A stretch of 64,000 nt of DNA. Source: Bacteroidaceae bacterium (GTDB taxonomy: Bacteria; Bacteroidota; Bacteroidia; Bacteroidales; Bacteroidaceae). Shown piece after piece: positions 11,226 to 21,326 of the stretch. A program made the position numbers and the translations under genes. The DNA is taken from contig JAFYPU010000010.1 of assembly GCA_017547385.1 (NCBI GenBank), positions 1 to 64,000 of the forward strand, written 5' to 3'. The notes under the pieces are model-generated. The model ran no database searches. It was not told where the DNA came from and saw only the letters and a program-made list of their open reading frames with translations. Each line of letters opens with the position of its first letter. The first letter of the stretch is position 1.

Positions 11226-12221
11226 TTAAGGAAGAAAAGAGGCATCGACCAAACGGGCACTCTTGAACTTGCGCCCCAACCGACCGTTTTTTTGCAAATA
11301 AACTCGCGCTGCGTCCATCCGATAAGACGACGGGAGCGCAGCATGACGGTAGCGCGGAAGTTGCAGCGTGTCGATGGCTTCGGGCGAAAGACGATAGCGC
11401 GAAGCCAAAAGGTCTCGGCACACATCCTTGCCATACTTATTGAGGGTATCAACGGCGGCATTATAACTGCGCAACAAGGCTTTCAAATTGTCCACGGCCA
11501 CTTGCTTTTTCAACGCCTTGTCGCTCATTACGAGCAAGCCGGTGGAAAGTGTGTCCAAACCTTTCACATTCAGCTGACGGCATCCTGCCACCATGGCCGC
11601 CGAGGCTTGGGGTTCAGGCATAATGGCCGCATCCACTTGCGAGGCTTTCAGCATCGACAGACGCAGAAAGAAATCGTTGATCTGTGGGGTGAAAACATCC
11701 TTCGAAGCCACTCCGTCTTTTCGCAAACACTCAGCCAAAAGCCACTCCGAAGCCGAAAGACGCGAATGTGCTGCCATGCGTCCTTTCAGTTGGTCTGCCT
11801 TTTTGGCGCGAAGCGTCGGGCTTGTCATCAAAGCCCAGCGGCCATCCGTGGCACTGACACAAATCAGTTTATGCCCCTTGCCACGATAGTGGTGAAGCCT
11901 CACCATATCCATAAAAGCACCGTCCACCGTTCCGCTCAGCAGAGCCGTGTCGGCATCCCACTGTGCCGTGAACGAAAGAAACTCGAAGCGTTTCAGACCT
12001 TGCGCCTTGCAAATTCCGGAAGCCTCAGCATAATAAAACGGGAGGCAGTCGAGCATCGGCAGCAGGGCGATGCGAAGTGCTGCCGTGTCGCCGCGCAATT
12101 CGGCTAAGGTGAGTTGGGATTTGGGAGTTTCTTGGGGTTTGTTCTCACAGGACATCCACAAAAGCGTGATGGCACAGAGCAATATTCCGAAGGCCTTTCT
12201 CATCATTTTCTTTTGGGTCAT
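11226..12221 (-). CDS. Substrate-binding lipoprotein (NMT1/SsuA-like fold)
   Basis: 331 residues with a lipoprotein signal: hydrophobic AFGILLCAITLLWMSC with the lipobox cysteine near residue 25. The mature part resembles periplasmic binding proteins of the NMT1/SsuA type: ALRIALLPMLDCLPFYYAEA near the start, DGAFMDMVRLH, and AAIMPEPQASAAMVAG near the middle, where such proteins recognise small organic ligands. No ABC permease or ATPase gene is nearby; the only operon partner is the TPR protein directly downstream. The ligand cannot be inferred. Confidence is good for the fold and low for the role. Confidence 0.7.
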   Translation of the reverse strand: MTQKKMMRKAFGILLCAITLLWMSCENKPQETPKSQLTLAELRGDTAALRIALLPMLDCLPFYYAEASGICKAQGLKRFEFLSFTAQWDADTALLSGTVDGAFMDMVRLHHYRGKGHKLICVSATDGRWALMTSPTLRAKKADQLKGRMAAHSRLSASEWLLAECLRKDGVASKDVFTPQINDFFLRLSMLKASQVDAAIMPEPQASAAMVAGCRQLNVKGLDTLSTGLLVMSDKALKKQVAVDNLKALLRSYNAAVDTLNKYGKDVCRDLLASRYRLSPEAIDTLQLPRYRHAALPSSYRMDAARVYLQKNGRLGRKFKSARLVDASFLP

Positions 12222-12230
12222 GGGTTACAT

Positions 12231-12262
12231 AAAAAGCGAGGGCAAGCGCACAGCACCTGCCC
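12231..12262 (-). terminator. Likely terminator of pgk
   Basis: On the minus strand GGGCAGGTG, loop CTGTG, CGCTTGCCC (nine pairs including two G-U) is followed by TCGCTTTTT. It lies about 60 bp beyond the pgk stop and just before the lipoprotein gene. Confidence 0.55.
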
Positions 12263-12323
12263 CCGGTTTTATTGATTGATTAAAAAATGAAATCCACGCA
12301 TGATGGAATTTCCGGAAAGGGGC

Positions 12324-13571
12324 TTATCCCTTGATGGCTGCAATGCCGGGAAGCACCTTGCCCTCGATGGCTTCGAGCAATGCGCCGCCACCGGTGCTGA
12401 TATAGGATACTTGATCAGCCATGCCGAACTTGTTGATGCAGGCAACCGAGTCGCCACCACCGATGAGGGAGAAAGCTCCGTTGGCTGTGGCTTTGGCAAT
12501 GGCATCAGCCACGGCGCGAGAACCTGCAGTGAAGTTGTCGAATTCGAACACGCCGGCAGGACCGTTCCAGAGGATGGTCTTGGCATCTTCGATGGCTTTG
12601 GCGAAAAGTTCACGGGTTTCGGGACCTGCATCAAGGCCTTCCCAACCTTCGGGAATGTTTCCGGCAGGCACCACTTGCGTGTTGGCATCGTTGCTGAAGC
12701 TGTCGGCAGCTACGCAGTCCACACCGAGAACGAGGTTCACGCCTTTGGCTTTGGCTTTCTCCATGATGCTGAGAGCCAAGTCGAGCTTGTCTTCTTCGCA
12801 GATGGATGTACCAACTGTACCGCCCATTGCCTTGGCGAATGTATAGGTCATACCGCCGCAGAGAATGAGGTTGTCAACCTTGTCCATGAGGTTTTCGATG
12901 ATGCCAATCTTTGTGGAAACTTTAGAACCGCCCATGATGGCTGTGAAGGGACGTTTGATGTTGCTCAGAACGTTGTCAACGGCCTGCACTTCCTTTTCCA
13001 TGAGATAGCCGAGCATCTTGTGGTCGGCATCAAAGTAGTCAGCGATAACGGCAGTGGATGCGTGCTTGCGGTGAGCTGTACCGAAAGCATCGTTGATATA
13101 GATGTCGGCATAAGAAGCAAGCGTCTTGGAGAATTCCTTCTGGCTTTCCTTCATGGCTTTCTTCGCTTCGTCAAAAGCGGGGTCTGCCTTGTCGATGCCT
13201 ACGGGCTTACCTTCTTCTTCGGGATAGAAGCGGAGGTTTTCGAGCAAGAGCACTTCACCCGCCTTGAGAGCGGCAGCGGCTTCGCCGGCCTTGGCGCAAT
13301 CGGGGGCGAACTGCACGGGCACACCGAGCTTTTCGCTCACAGCGTCAACAATCTGGCTCAAAGAGAATTTTGCATTGACTTTACCTTTGGGCTTACCCAT
13401 GTGGCTCATGATGATGAGTGCTCCTCCTTCATCAAGCACCTTTTTCAGGGTGGGCAAAGCACCACGGATGCGGGTGTCGTCGGTGATTTTACCGTTTTCG
13501 TCCAGGGGCACATTGAAGTCCACGCGAACAATGGCCTTTTGGCCTGCGAATTTGCAAGTGTCGATTGTCAT
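12324..13571 (-). CDS. pgk: Phosphoglycerate kinase
   Basis: This 415-residue glycolytic enzyme makes ATP and 3-phosphoglycerate from 1,3-bisphosphoglycerate and ADP. Visible family motifs are [20 protein letters not shown] (substrate site), [26 protein letters not shown], the hinge sequence [22 protein letters not shown] and the C-terminal nucleotide loop [13 protein letters not shown], then STGGGALLE. Length is normal. It is monocistronic by layout, with a promoter 64 bp upstream and a probable terminator. A 431-codon frame runs antisense to it, which is a codon-bias shadow. Confidence 0.98.
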   Translation of the reverse strand: MTIDTCKFAGQKAIVRVDFNVPLDENGKITDDTRIRGALPTLKKVLDEGGALIIMSHMGKPKGKVNAKFSLSQIVDAVSEKLGVPVQFAPDCAKAGEAAAALKAGEVLLLENLRFYPEEEGKPVGIDKADPAFDEAKKAMKESQKEFSKTLASYADIYINDAFGTAHRKHASTAVIADYFDADHKMLGYLMEKEVQAVDNVLSNIKRPFTAIMGGSKVSTKIGIIENLMDKVDNLILCGGMTYTFAKAMGGTVGTSICEEDKLDLALSIMEKAKAKGVNLVLGVDCVAADSFSNDANTQVVPAGNIPEGWEGLDAGPETRELFAKAIEDAKTILWNGPAGVFEFDNFTAGSRAVADAIAKATANGAFSLIGGGDSVACINKFGMADQVSYISTGGGALLEAIEGKVLPGIAAIKG

Positions 13572-13634
13572 AACGTTATTTTGAATTTAAAGTGAAAATT
13601 TCTGTCGCACTTTCGCTTTTGCGAATAAGCACCG

Positions 13635-13666
13635 CAAATATAGTGAAAAGGTTGGCGAACTGCAAA
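13635..13666 (-). promoter_or_regulatory. Promoter of pgk
   Basis: Minus strand: TTTG (13663-13666), 20-bp spacer, TATATTTG (13635-13642), 64 bp before the ATG. Of the 447-bp gap 13572-14018, the rest holds family A copy 3 and nothing else that I recognise. Confidence 0.85.
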
Positions 13667-13871
13667 ACGAAAGACCGTGGAATTTTGTATAGCACTCCCG
13701 AACGGCACGACATTTCATCCGGAGATAGCAAAAAGGGGGAAGAAAACAGGGCAATACAACCAAGAAGCACATAAGCACTCTATACATGATTTTTCAACAA
13801 ACGCCAAAATGTTGTTTACCTTATTCAAAAGCAGCCTGTTCCAACAAAAAAATCACGGCATGCTTTCTACG

Positions 13872-13938
13872 AAAATCCACAAGGCGTTTAGAAATTTCTG
13901 CAGTGCTTGTAGAAATTTCTAAACGCCTTGTGGATTTT
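13872..13938 (-). repeat. Family A three-arm palindromic repeat, copy 3 (inverted)
   Basis: Outer arms (13872-13893 and 13917-13938) form a 22-bp perfect inverted repeat around the core CACAAGGCGTTTAGAA; the middle arm is TTCTGCAGTGCTTGTAGAA. The conserved left block appears diverged and in reverse orientation on the right side (to about 13980), so this copy is inserted on the minus strand. Confidence 0.88.
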
Positions 13939-14018
13939 TGTGTATCAGAAGCCGATTTTTGCAACAATCTGTCAACACTTTCATGTTCCGCCCCTAACGA
14001 TTCAACACAGCAAGTGTT

Positions 14019-15722
14019 CTATCGAGGAGTGCGCTCGAGGTGCAGGGTGTGGGTGGCATATTTCAGCACCTCGGGGCGATGAGTGATGAAGATGAGTGTG
14101 CGATTGCCCCGACGCTCCACAATGCGCTGCAAAACGATGCGCTCGGTTTCGGAGTCGAGGGAGGAAGTGGCCTCGTCAAGCAACAAAATGGGGGCTTTGC
14201 GGAGCAACGTTCGAGCAATGGCAATGCGCTGTGCCTGCCCCTCGGAGAGACCATCGCCCATCTCGCCGCACAGCGTTTCGAGTCCCTTGGGCAGACGAGC
14301 CACAAAGCCATCGGCGGCAGCCGTGTGCAGTGCTTCGGTCATTTCAAGCTCTGTGGCATCGGGATTGCCCATGAGCAGATTTTCACGGATGGTACCACTG
14401 AGCAACGTGTTGCCCTGCGGGACGTACGCAAAGTTGCAGCGCGTGGACGGAGATGCCGGCACCGATTGCTCAGAAGAGCATGATGCATCCCCCTGCCCCA
14501 CTGCCTTTCCCGAAGGGTCGGCAAACAGATGAACCGCCCCCGAAGTGGGCTGCGCCAAAGCCAAGAGCAAGCGAATGAGCGTAGTTTTTCCGCTACCCGT
14601 CTCGCCCACTATGGCCGTGATACTGCCGGGAGGAAACGTGTGAGTGAAATCGCGCAAAATGCATCGGCTTTCGGGAGTGTATGAAAAATGCACATGTTCC
14701 AATCGTATTCCCACGGGAGCGGCAATGGGATGCCGTTCTTCGCTTTCCTCCTGCGGTATCTCTTCCAACTCCATGAGGCGTTCGCCGGCGGTGAAAGCAC
14801 TGATAAACACGGGAATATACTTTGTAAGAGAGCGCACGGGGGTTTGGATTTGCCCCACCAACTGTATGAAAGCGATGAGTGCACCATAGGTGATGGCACC
14901 GGCCTCAAGACTCACCACTCCCCAGACGAAAGTTACCATGTATCCCACGGCAAATCCTGCACTCATCAGTGTGGAAGAAACGGTGGAGTATTTTGTTTTT
15001 GTGATAATCTCTCCACGTAGTCTCCGATGTGCCACACCAAGTTTTTCCAAAGCTCCGGCAGTCTGTTCCAACGTCTTGATGACAAGCGTGTGCTGCAAGC
15101 TCTCTTGCAAAATGGCCTGTATGCGACTTTCGGTGTCGCGAACATCATGAGTCAGGCGGCGCATCTTACGCACATAAAGCCGACTGCAGATGAGAAACAC
15201 GGGAATGATGCAAACAATGATGCAAGCCAGCGTGCTGTCCATCCAGAACAAGAAAAGGAAAGCCCCGACAAACTGCACCAAAGTGCAAACAAACGATGGC
15301 AGGGTTTCGGTGAGGAAATTAATGATACCGGCCACATCAATCTCGATGCGGTTCAGCAAATGCCCGCTGTGATGCTGTTTCAGCTGCTGCCACTTGCTAC
15401 CCAGCAAACGTGCGAAAAGCACGGCCTGCTCGCGGTTCTTGGCTTTCACGCCCAAGATGGCACGTATCCAACGCGAAGCCACGCCCAAGAGGATTTGCAG
15501 CACAATGATGGCCGACAACAACACAATGGCTTGACGCAGCGAAACAGATTGGTTGACATGGGTGGCAATATCGATGGCCAGCTTTGTGGCCCACACAAAA
15601 GCCAAATCGGCAGCCACAAGCAGCAATCCCACCACGGTGTTAAGCACTGCCTGCGTCTGATAGCCATGCCAGGTTTTCCACAACCAAGCCACGAGTTGGC
15701 GAATAGTGCGAAGATTTTTCAT
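14019..15722 (-). CDS. ABC exporter, fused membrane and ATPase domains
   Basis: 567 residues: six predicted membrane helices in the first 320, then an ABC ATPase domain. Walker A GETGSGKTT, Q loop YVPQGNTLLSGTIRENLL, signature LSEGQAQRIAIARTLL (Glu replaces the usual first Gly of LSGGQ), Walker B ILLLDEATSSLD and the H-loop FITHRPE are all present. A polar insertion of about 25 residues rich in Ser/Gly/Asp lies between Walker A and the Q loop. It belongs to the half-size MsbA/LmrA-like type IV exporters, which work as dimers; the substrate is unknown. nadK lies 72 bp upstream on the same strand. Confidence 0.9.
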   Translation of the reverse strand: MKNLRTIRQLVAWLWKTWHGYQTQAVLNTVVGLLLVAADLAFVWATKLAIDIATHVNQSVSLRQAIVLLSAIIVLQILLGVASRWIRAILGVKAKNREQAVLFARLLGSKWQQLKQHHSGHLLNRIEIDVAGIINFLTETLPSFVCTLVQFVGAFLFLFWMDSTLACIIVCIIPVFLICSRLYVRKMRRLTHDVRDTESRIQAILQESLQHTLVIKTLEQTAGALEKLGVAHRRLRGEIITKTKYSTVSSTLMSAGFAVGYMVTFVWGVVSLEAGAITYGALIAFIQLVGQIQTPVRSLTKYIPVFISAFTAGERLMELEEIPQEESEERHPIAAPVGIRLEHVHFSYTPESRCILRDFTHTFPPGSITAIVGETGSGKTTLIRLLLALAQPTSGAVHLFADPSGKAVGQGDASCSSEQSVPASPSTRCNFAYVPQGNTLLSGTIRENLLMGNPDATELEMTEALHTAAADGFVARLPKGLETLCGEMGDGLSEGQAQRIAIARTLLRKAPILLLDEATSSLDSETERIVLQRIVERRGNRTLIFITHRPEVLKYATHTLHLERTPR

Positions 15723-15794
15723 CGTAAGGTTTTTAGTTTTTATTCACAGGCTTGACACAATCAGGAAAGCCTCTTCCATTTTCACAAAAGCTCA

Positions 15795-16685
15795 TCAGAA
15801 ACGTCCATCAACACCCCACATCATTTTGTCACGCAAGGTGGTGAAGAAACTCTTGTGTTTCACTTTCATCACCCGCACGCAATAGGGCGCACGACGCAAC
15901 ATTACAGTTGTAGCATCAGGAAAGCTTTCGCTACGTCCATCAATGGATATCAAAAAGTTATGACTCCTACTCCGCACTGTCAAGCTGATTTCCGCATCAT
16001 CACAGAGCACCACCGGACGCGTGCTCAAACTGTGTGAAGCCACGGGCGAGAGACAGAAGGTGTTGCTCTGCGGAACGATGATAGGGCCACCCACACTCAG
16101 AGAATAACCCGTGGAACCCGTGGGAGTGCAAACCATCAATCCGTCTGCCCGATAGACGGTCAGAAGTTCGCCGTTGATTTTTGCAGCCACTTCAATGATA
16201 GACGAGTTGTCGTGTTTGAGCAACGCCACCTCATTGAGAGCATAAGGATAAGTGCTGAGAGGTTTTCCATCTTTCTGAGCCTGTATCACACTGTGCCGTT
16301 CCACAATGCACTCCCCTGCCACCACAGCTTCCAACCCGGCTTCGATATTGTCTGCCGAAACATCGGCCAAAAAGCCGAGATGCCCCGTATTGATTCCTAA
16401 AATGGGAATTTCCTTGGCTCCGATGGAAGCAGCCGTGCGCAGAAAGGTTCCATCGCCTCCCATCGACACAGCCCAATCGGCTTCAATGTCTTCAGCAGGA
16501 CACGGAATGACTTTTGCTATCTCCGCAGAGAGAGACGATTTTATTTTATGGTAAAAAGAAGCTTCCATCAACACCTCCGCTCCCATCTCGTTCAATTTCC
16601 GAATAACCGTCTCGACGGCACGATTTTCGTCGGATTGATAGAGATGACCGTAAATGGCAACTTTTAATTTTATACCTGATTTCAT
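15795..16685 (-). CDS. nadK: NAD kinase
   Basis: This 296-residue enzyme phosphorylates NAD to NADP. GGDGTFLRTA near residue 75 is the nucleotide/phosphate motif, NTGHLGFLAD the second conserved block and TPTGSTGYSLSVGGPI the third. The ATG chosen gives MKSGIKLKVAIYG, the normal beginning of the fold. A family B promoter unit lies about 105 bp upstream. The ABC exporter follows on the same strand. Confidence 0.96.
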   Translation of the reverse strand: MKSGIKLKVAIYGHLYQSDENRAVETVIRKLNEMGAEVLMEASFYHKIKSSLSAEIAKVIPCPAEDIEADWAVSMGGDGTFLRTAASIGAKEIPILGINTGHLGFLADVSADNIEAGLEAVVAGECIVERHSVIQAQKDGKPLSTYPYALNEVALLKHDNSSIIEVAAKINGELLTVYRADGLMVCTPTGSTGYSLSVGGPIIVPQSNTFCLSPVASHSLSTRPVVLCDDAEISLTVRSRSHNFLISIDGRSESFPDATTVMLRRAPYCVRVMKVKHKSFFTTLRDKMMWGVDGRF

Positions 16686-16789
16686 AACTATTTGATAGGG
16701 TATTTATACAAATGCCTCTGCGCATACCGAAAGTTTTTATTACTTTTGCGCAAATTTGTAAGCCCTCCGAAAACAACTCGAAGGCCGTG

Positions 16790-16861
16790 CAAAGATAGTG
16801 AAAGGTGAGCGGAATGGCTGAAAATGAGCCTGTGATTTTTCAAAGACACGCCCGAACAGCA
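16790..16861 (-). repeat. Family B promoter repeat upstream of nadK
   Basis: On the minus strand exactly 72 bp, from TGCTGTTCGG to TATCTTTG (-7 box at 16790-16797). The inner CCGCTCACCTTTCAC matches the units at 288-443. Confidence 0.8.
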
Positions 16862-16953
16862 GCCTATCCGATTATTTATTGCAAGAAAGCATCAAAAGAA
16901 TCCGCTCATCGGAAACTTAAAGCCACAGTCCCCATCCGGAGAAAACGAACACC

Positions 16954-17673
16954 ATGACTAAATTAAGCGTCAACATCAACAAAGTGGCCACCCTGCGTAA
17001 CGCACGCGGCGGCAACAATCCCAATGTGCAGCAAGTGGCACTCGACATCGAAACCTTCGGAGCACAAGGCATCACAGTGCATCCACGTCCCGACGAAAGG
17101 CATATTCGTTTTTGCGACGTGCGCACATTGAAACCCTTGCTCAGCACAGAATTCAACATCGAGGGGTATCCCACGCCTGACTTCTGCCGGCTGGTGTGTG
17201 AAGTGCAACCGGCACAAGTTACACTCGTGCCCGATGAACCCGGGCAGCTCACGTCGAACCATGGTTGGGACACAAAAACGCACAAAAGCTTTCTCACCGA
17301 CACCGTAGCCATGTTCAAGGAACACGGCATACGTACTTCGATTTTTATTGACGCAGACGAAAACATGGCCATCCATGCCGCAGAAACCGGTACGGACCGC
17401 GTGGAACTTTACACCGAGCCTTACGCTGCCGGCTATGCTTCCAACCCTCAAGAAGCCGTAGCTCCATTTGTCAGAACCGCACAATGCTGCCGCGAGCTGG
17501 GATTGGGACTTAACGCCGGACACGATTTGAGTCTTGAGAACCTACGCTTCTTTCATCAGAACATCCCTTGGATCTGCGAAGTCAGCATAGGGCATGCTCT
17601 GATTTGCGACGCGCTTTATCTGGGATTGAAGGAAACCATCCGACAATACCTCGCCTGCTTGCAAAACGCATAA
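16954..17673 (+). CDS. pdxJ: Pyridoxine 5'-phosphate synthase
   Basis: 239 residues. The enzyme condenses 1-deoxyxylulose 5-phosphate with aminoacetone 3-phosphate in DXP-dependent vitamin B6 synthesis. The start [19 protein letters not shown] is diagnostic. HPRPDERHI near residue 49 and [18 protein letters not shown] are conserved active-site segments; [11 protein letters not shown] and [14 protein letters not shown] complete the TIM barrel. It is the first gene of a plus-strand run with the DJ-1 protein, recG and a nucleotidyltransferase (gaps 76, 49 and 58 bp). No pdxA is in the window. Confidence 0.97.
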   Translation: MTKLSVNINKVATLRNARGGNNPNVQQVALDIETFGAQGITVHPRPDERHIRFCDVRTLKPLLSTEFNIEGYPTPDFCRLVCEVQPAQVTLVPDEPGQLTSNHGWDTKTHKSFLTDTVAMFKEHGIRTSIFIDADENMAIHAAETGTDRVELYTEPYAAGYASNPQEAVAPFVRTAQCCRELGLGLNAGHDLSLENLRFFHQNIPWICEVSIGHALICDALYLGLKETIRQYLACLQNA

Positions 17674-17749
17674 GGCGAATTTCCTCATCCCTCAACAGCT
17701 TCTCTCACTCACACATATAATTATATAGACTCCACACAAAACCTACATT

Positions 17750-18292
17750 ATGCTACACATACTCTTGGCCGATGGGTTTGAAGAAATCGAAGCCCTTGCC
17801 ACACTCGACATACTGCGACGTTTGCAACTGCCTGTGCAGACGGTATCCATCAAAGGTGCACGCCAAGTGTGCGGAGCACACGGAATGATGATGAAAGCCG
17901 ACTGCCTGTTGCGCAAAAACGAACTCCGACAAAGTGAGGGTATCATTCTGCCGGGTGGGATGCCCGGGGCAGCAAATCTGAACAGCAACGAGACGGTCAA
18001 AAAAATCCTTTTGCATCATCACGTACAGCACACACCCATGGCCGCCATCTGTGCTGCGCCAATGGTATTGGGAAGCATCGGAATTCTGGAGGGACGCAAA
18101 GCCACTTGCTACCCGGGTTTCGAGAGCCACCTCAGAGGGGCAAAAATCATCAACGAAGCCGTGGTTCGCGACAACAACATCATTACAGCCATCGGGCCGG
18201 CCGCAACTTTTGACTTTGCTTTTGCCATCGCTGCCATGTTTCTCCCGAAAGACAGAATCGAAGCTGAGAAAAAGGCCATGCAGTTCCCATAA
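17750..18292 (+). CDS. DJ-1/PfpI (ThiJ, YajL-like) family protein
   Basis: 180 residues beginning MLHILLADGFEEIEALATLD, the classical DJ-1 start with the conserved acidic residue next to the active-site cysteine. The nucleophile elbow AAICAAPMVLG carries that cysteine near residue 105. Family members act as glyoxalase, chaperone or deglycase-like stress proteins; which applies cannot be read from the sequence. It lies 76 bp after pdxJ and 49 bp before recG in the same run. Confidence 0.88.
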   Translation: MLHILLADGFEEIEALATLDILRRLQLPVQTVSIKGARQVCGAHGMMMKADCLLRKNELRQSEGIILPGGMPGAANLNSNETVKKILLHHHVQHTPMAAICAAPMVLGSIGILEGRKATCYPGFESHLRGAKIINEAVVRDNNIITAIGPAATFDFAFAIAAMFLPKDRIEAEKKAMQFP

Positions 18293-18341
18293 TCACAAAG
18301 GGTATGCCCCAATTTAGCCAAGGGAAAGAGAAACTTTACGT

Positions 18342-20435
18342 ATGATTTTGGATCAAGACATAAAGTACTTGAAAGGCGTGGGACCGGCTCGCGCCAAAAC
18401 TTTGGCTGAAGAACTAGAAATCCGCACACCAGGCGACTTGCTGCGCCACTATCCCTACAAATACATAGACCGCACGACTTTCTACTCTATCAGGCAATTG
18501 CAGGAAGACATGTCGTATGTGCAATTGCGCGGACAGATTATAGATTTTGAAACAGAGGGAGAAGGTCGACGCAGACGGCTTAAAGCCACTTTCACTGACG
18601 GAACAGGATATTTGGAACTCGTTTGGTTCAACGGCATCAAGTACGTTGAAAAAACCTACAAGCTCCACACAACTTACATCATCCTGGGTAAGCCCACCCT
18701 CTTTGGGCGGAAATTTTCCATTGCCCACCCTGAAATTGAAGAGGCCAAAGGAGAGCAAACACCCTCCCAACCCATGCAGCCGCACTATCACACCACGGAA
18801 AAGATGAAGCGAAGCGGCTTCACCTCGAAGCTTCTGGGAGAGTTGGTCAAAGGAGTTTTCGAAATGCTCGGAGCACAAGGCGTCCCCGAAACACTTCCCG
18901 AACACTTCACCAAGCACCACCAACTCATCTCCCTCGATGCTGCGCTACACGCCATCCATTTTCCACATTCGGCCGAAGTTCTTCCGGCAGCTCACAGGCG
19001 GCTTAAATTTGAAGAACTCTTCTTTCTGCAACTTGACATCCTGAGGTATGCTCACAATCGCCGCATGAAGCATGCCGGATTTCCTTTCGCAAAAGTCGGC
19101 GAGTGCTTTCACGAATTTTTCCATCACCATTTACCTTTTTCGCTTACCGAAGCCCAAAAGCGTGTCATCCGTGAGATACGCCACGACATGGGAAGCGGTC
19201 GTCAGATGAACCGTTTGCTGCAAGGCGATGTCGGTTCCGGAAAAACCATGGTAGCACTCATGTGCTGTCTCATAGCTATTGATAATAGTTTTCAGGCCTG
19301 CCTCATGGCCCCCACAGAGATTTTGGCAGAGCAACACTATGCCACCGTGCGTTCGCTCTTGGGAGATATGAACTTGCGCATCGCACTGCTCACCGGTAGC
19401 ACAACAACGGCCGAACGCACAAAGACACTCCGTGCCATCGAGAGCGGCGAAATCCATTTGCTCATAGGCACTCATGCACTCATCGAACCCACTGTGCGTT
19501 TTCACAATCTGGGTTTGGCCATCATTGACGAGCAACACCGATTTGGTGTGAAGCAACGCGCCAAACTCTGGAACAAGAACACGCGTCCTCCCCATATACT
19601 TGTGATGACGGCCACTCCCATTCCGCGCACTTTGGCCATGACTTTGTATGGCGACCTCGATGTTTCCGTTATCGACGAATTGCCCCCCGGCCGAAAGCCC
19701 ATCAAGACCATCCATTATTACCATCGCGACCAACCACGCCTCATCGACGGCTTGAGAGACCAACTCGCACAGGGCAGGCAAGCCTACATCGTTTATCCGC
19801 TCATCGAAGAAAGTGAAAAATCCGATTTACAGGATTTGGAAGCCGGCTATGAGCAATTCCAAAAACTCTTACCCGAATATACCATCGGCAAAGTGCATGG
19901 CAAAATGCGCCCCGCCGAAAAGGAAAGTGCCATGCAAGCCTTTAACGAAGGACGCACGCGCATTCTCGTCAGCACCACAGTGATTGAGGTTGGTGTCAAT
20001 GTGCCCAACGCCACCGTCATGGTGGTGATGGAAGCGCACCGCTTTGGGCTGGCGCAATTGCACCAACTGCGCGGACGTGTGGGCCGTGGAGCCGAACGTT
20101 CCTATTGTGTGTTGGTAACAAAAATGGAGTTGAGCCAGACTTCACGCCGCCGCATCGCCATCATGACAGAAAGCACAGACGGATTTGAAATTGCCGAGGA
20201 AGACCTCAAGTTGCGCGGTCCCGGCGATTTGGAAGGCACTCAGCAAAGCGGACTTCCTTTTCAGCTGCACATTGCCAACATCACGCGCGATGCCGACCTC
20301 ATGGCCGAAGCACGCCAAGCGGCTGCCGACGTTGTGGCATCCGACCCCGACGACACCCATCCGGCCTATGCCGCCATCCGCCAACAATTATCGAAAATCA
20401 AAAAAGAACGCACAAACTTCTCTGCCATCAGTTGA
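18342..20435 (+). CDS. recG: ATP-dependent DNA helicase RecG
   Basis: A 697-residue helicase that remodels stalled forks and Holliday junctions. The N-terminal wedge domain contains an OB fold (about 50-150). Walker A GDVGSGKTMVAL lies near residue 295, followed by APTEILAEQHY. Motif II IIDEQHRFGVKQR is near 394, then TATPIPRTLA. The C-terminal motor has TTVIEVGVNVPNATVM and HQLRGRVGRG. Length is normal. Confidence 0.97.
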   Translation: MILDQDIKYLKGVGPARAKTLAEELEIRTPGDLLRHYPYKYIDRTTFYSIRQLQEDMSYVQLRGQIIDFETEGEGRRRRLKATFTDGTGYLELVWFNGIKYVEKTYKLHTTYIILGKPTLFGRKFSIAHPEIEEAKGEQTPSQPMQPHYHTTEKMKRSGFTSKLLGELVKGVFEMLGAQGVPETLPEHFTKHHQLISLDAALHAIHFPHSAEVLPAAHRRLKFEELFFLQLDILRYAHNRRMKHAGFPFAKVGECFHEFFHHHLPFSLTEAQKRVIREIRHDMGSGRQMNRLLQGDVGSGKTMVALMCCLIAIDNSFQACLMAPTEILAEQHYATVRSLLGDMNLRIALLTGSTTTAERTKTLRAIESGEIHLLIGTHALIEPTVRFHNLGLAIIDEQHRFGVKQRAKLWNKNTRPPHILVMTATPIPRTLAMTLYGDLDVSVIDELPPGRKPIKTIHYYHRDQPRLIDGLRDQLAQGRQAYIVYPLIEESEKSDLQDLEAGYEQFQKLLPEYTIGKVHGKMRPAEKESAMQAFNEGRTRILVSTTVIEVGVNVPNATVMVVMEAHRFGLAQLHQLRGRVGRGAERSYCVLVTKMELSQTSRRRIAIMTESTDGFEIAEEDLKLRGPGDLEGTQQSGLPFQLHIANITRDADLMAEARQAAADVVASDPDDTHPAYAAIRQQLSKIKKERTNFSAIS

Positions 20436-20493
20436 GAATTTTCCCTGCTGCATGTTTTCTTTTCACCTCCTCTCCTAAAAAGAAACTTCCCTC

Positions 20494-21249
20494 ATGAAAG
20501 CCCTTATCCTCGCTGCCGGACTCGGCACACGCCTTCGCCCTCTTACCGACCGCATGCCCAAGGCCTTGGTGCCCGTGGCCGGTAAACCCTTGTTGCATCA
20601 CACCATCCACACCTTGCGCAGGGCAGGTGCCACAAGCATTGTGGTGAATGTGCACCACTTTGCCGAACAAATTGTGCACTATCTCTCCACACACGACTTC
20701 GGTCTGCCCATTCACATCTCCGACGAAAGCCAACAGTTGCTCAACACCGGCGGTGCCATACGCCATGCGGCCGCTCTGCTGGGCTGTGCAGACAACGGCT
20801 GTGACGAGCCCGTGTTGGTGCACAATGTCGACATACTCTCCAACGCTGATCTTCCGGCTTTGGTAGAAGCCCACCGCCAAAACGGAGCGCAAGCCACGCT
20901 GCTTGTCAGCCGGCGTTACTCCACGCGACAACTTTTGATAAGCCCCACCACGCAGCGCTTGTGCGGCTGGACGCATCTTGAAACCGGTGAAGTGCGCCCC
21001 ACCAATGTGCAGCAGCACATCGAGCAATTCGCGCAACGCGCTTTCGGTGGCATTCATATCCTCTCGCCACAACTCATCCGCGAGATGCAATCGTGGCCGG
21101 AGGCTTTCTCCATCATTGATTTCTATTTGGAAAAATGCATCACGCATCCGCTGTTCTGCCATGAGCAAGCCCAATTGCAATTGCTCGATGTGGGAAAAAC
21201 CGGAGCGCTTGAAGCCGCAGCCGCTTTCCTGGAAGAATTGCGAAAATAG
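20494..21249 (+). CDS. Sugar-1-phosphate nucleotidyltransferase (MurU/HddC-like)
   Basis: 251 residues with the nucleotidyltransferase signature LILAAGLGTRLRPLTDRMPK at the N-terminus and GKPLLHHTI next, then the metal-binding HNVDILSN near residue 110. The length without a C-terminal left-handed helix matches the short uridylyl/guanylyl transferases such as MurU (MurNAc-1-P recycling) and D-glycero-D-manno-heptose-1-P guanylyltransferase. Substrate choice cannot be made from sequence. Last gene of the pdxJ run, ended by a strong terminator. Confidence 0.85.
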   Translation: MKALILAAGLGTRLRPLTDRMPKALVPVAGKPLLHHTIHTLRRAGATSIVVNVHHFAEQIVHYLSTHDFGLPIHISDESQQLLNTGGAIRHAAALLGCADNGCDEPVLVHNVDILSNADLPALVEAHRQNGAQATLLVSRRYSTRQLLISPTTQRLCGWTHLETGEVRPTNVQQHIEQFAQRAFGGIHILSPQLIREMQSWPEAFSIIDFYLEKCITHPLFCHEQAQLQLLDVGKTGALEAAAAFLEELRK

Positions 21250-21270
21250 GAACAACCAAAACAAACACCC

Positions 21271-21319
21271 AAGCAAGAGCCGCAAACACTCATTGAATGT
21301 TTGCGGCTCTTGCTTTTTT
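21271..21319 (+). terminator. Strong terminator after the nucleotidyltransferase
   Basis: An 18-bp perfect stem (21271-21288 / 21298-21315, core GAGCCGCAAACA) followed by TTTT. It separates this run from nth on the opposite strand. Confidence 0.92.
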
Positions 21320-21326
21320 CTGAATT

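Noticed and set aside
12300..13595. 431-codon plus-strand frame opposite pgk
   Set aside because: Same shadow effect; pgk is certain on the minus strand.
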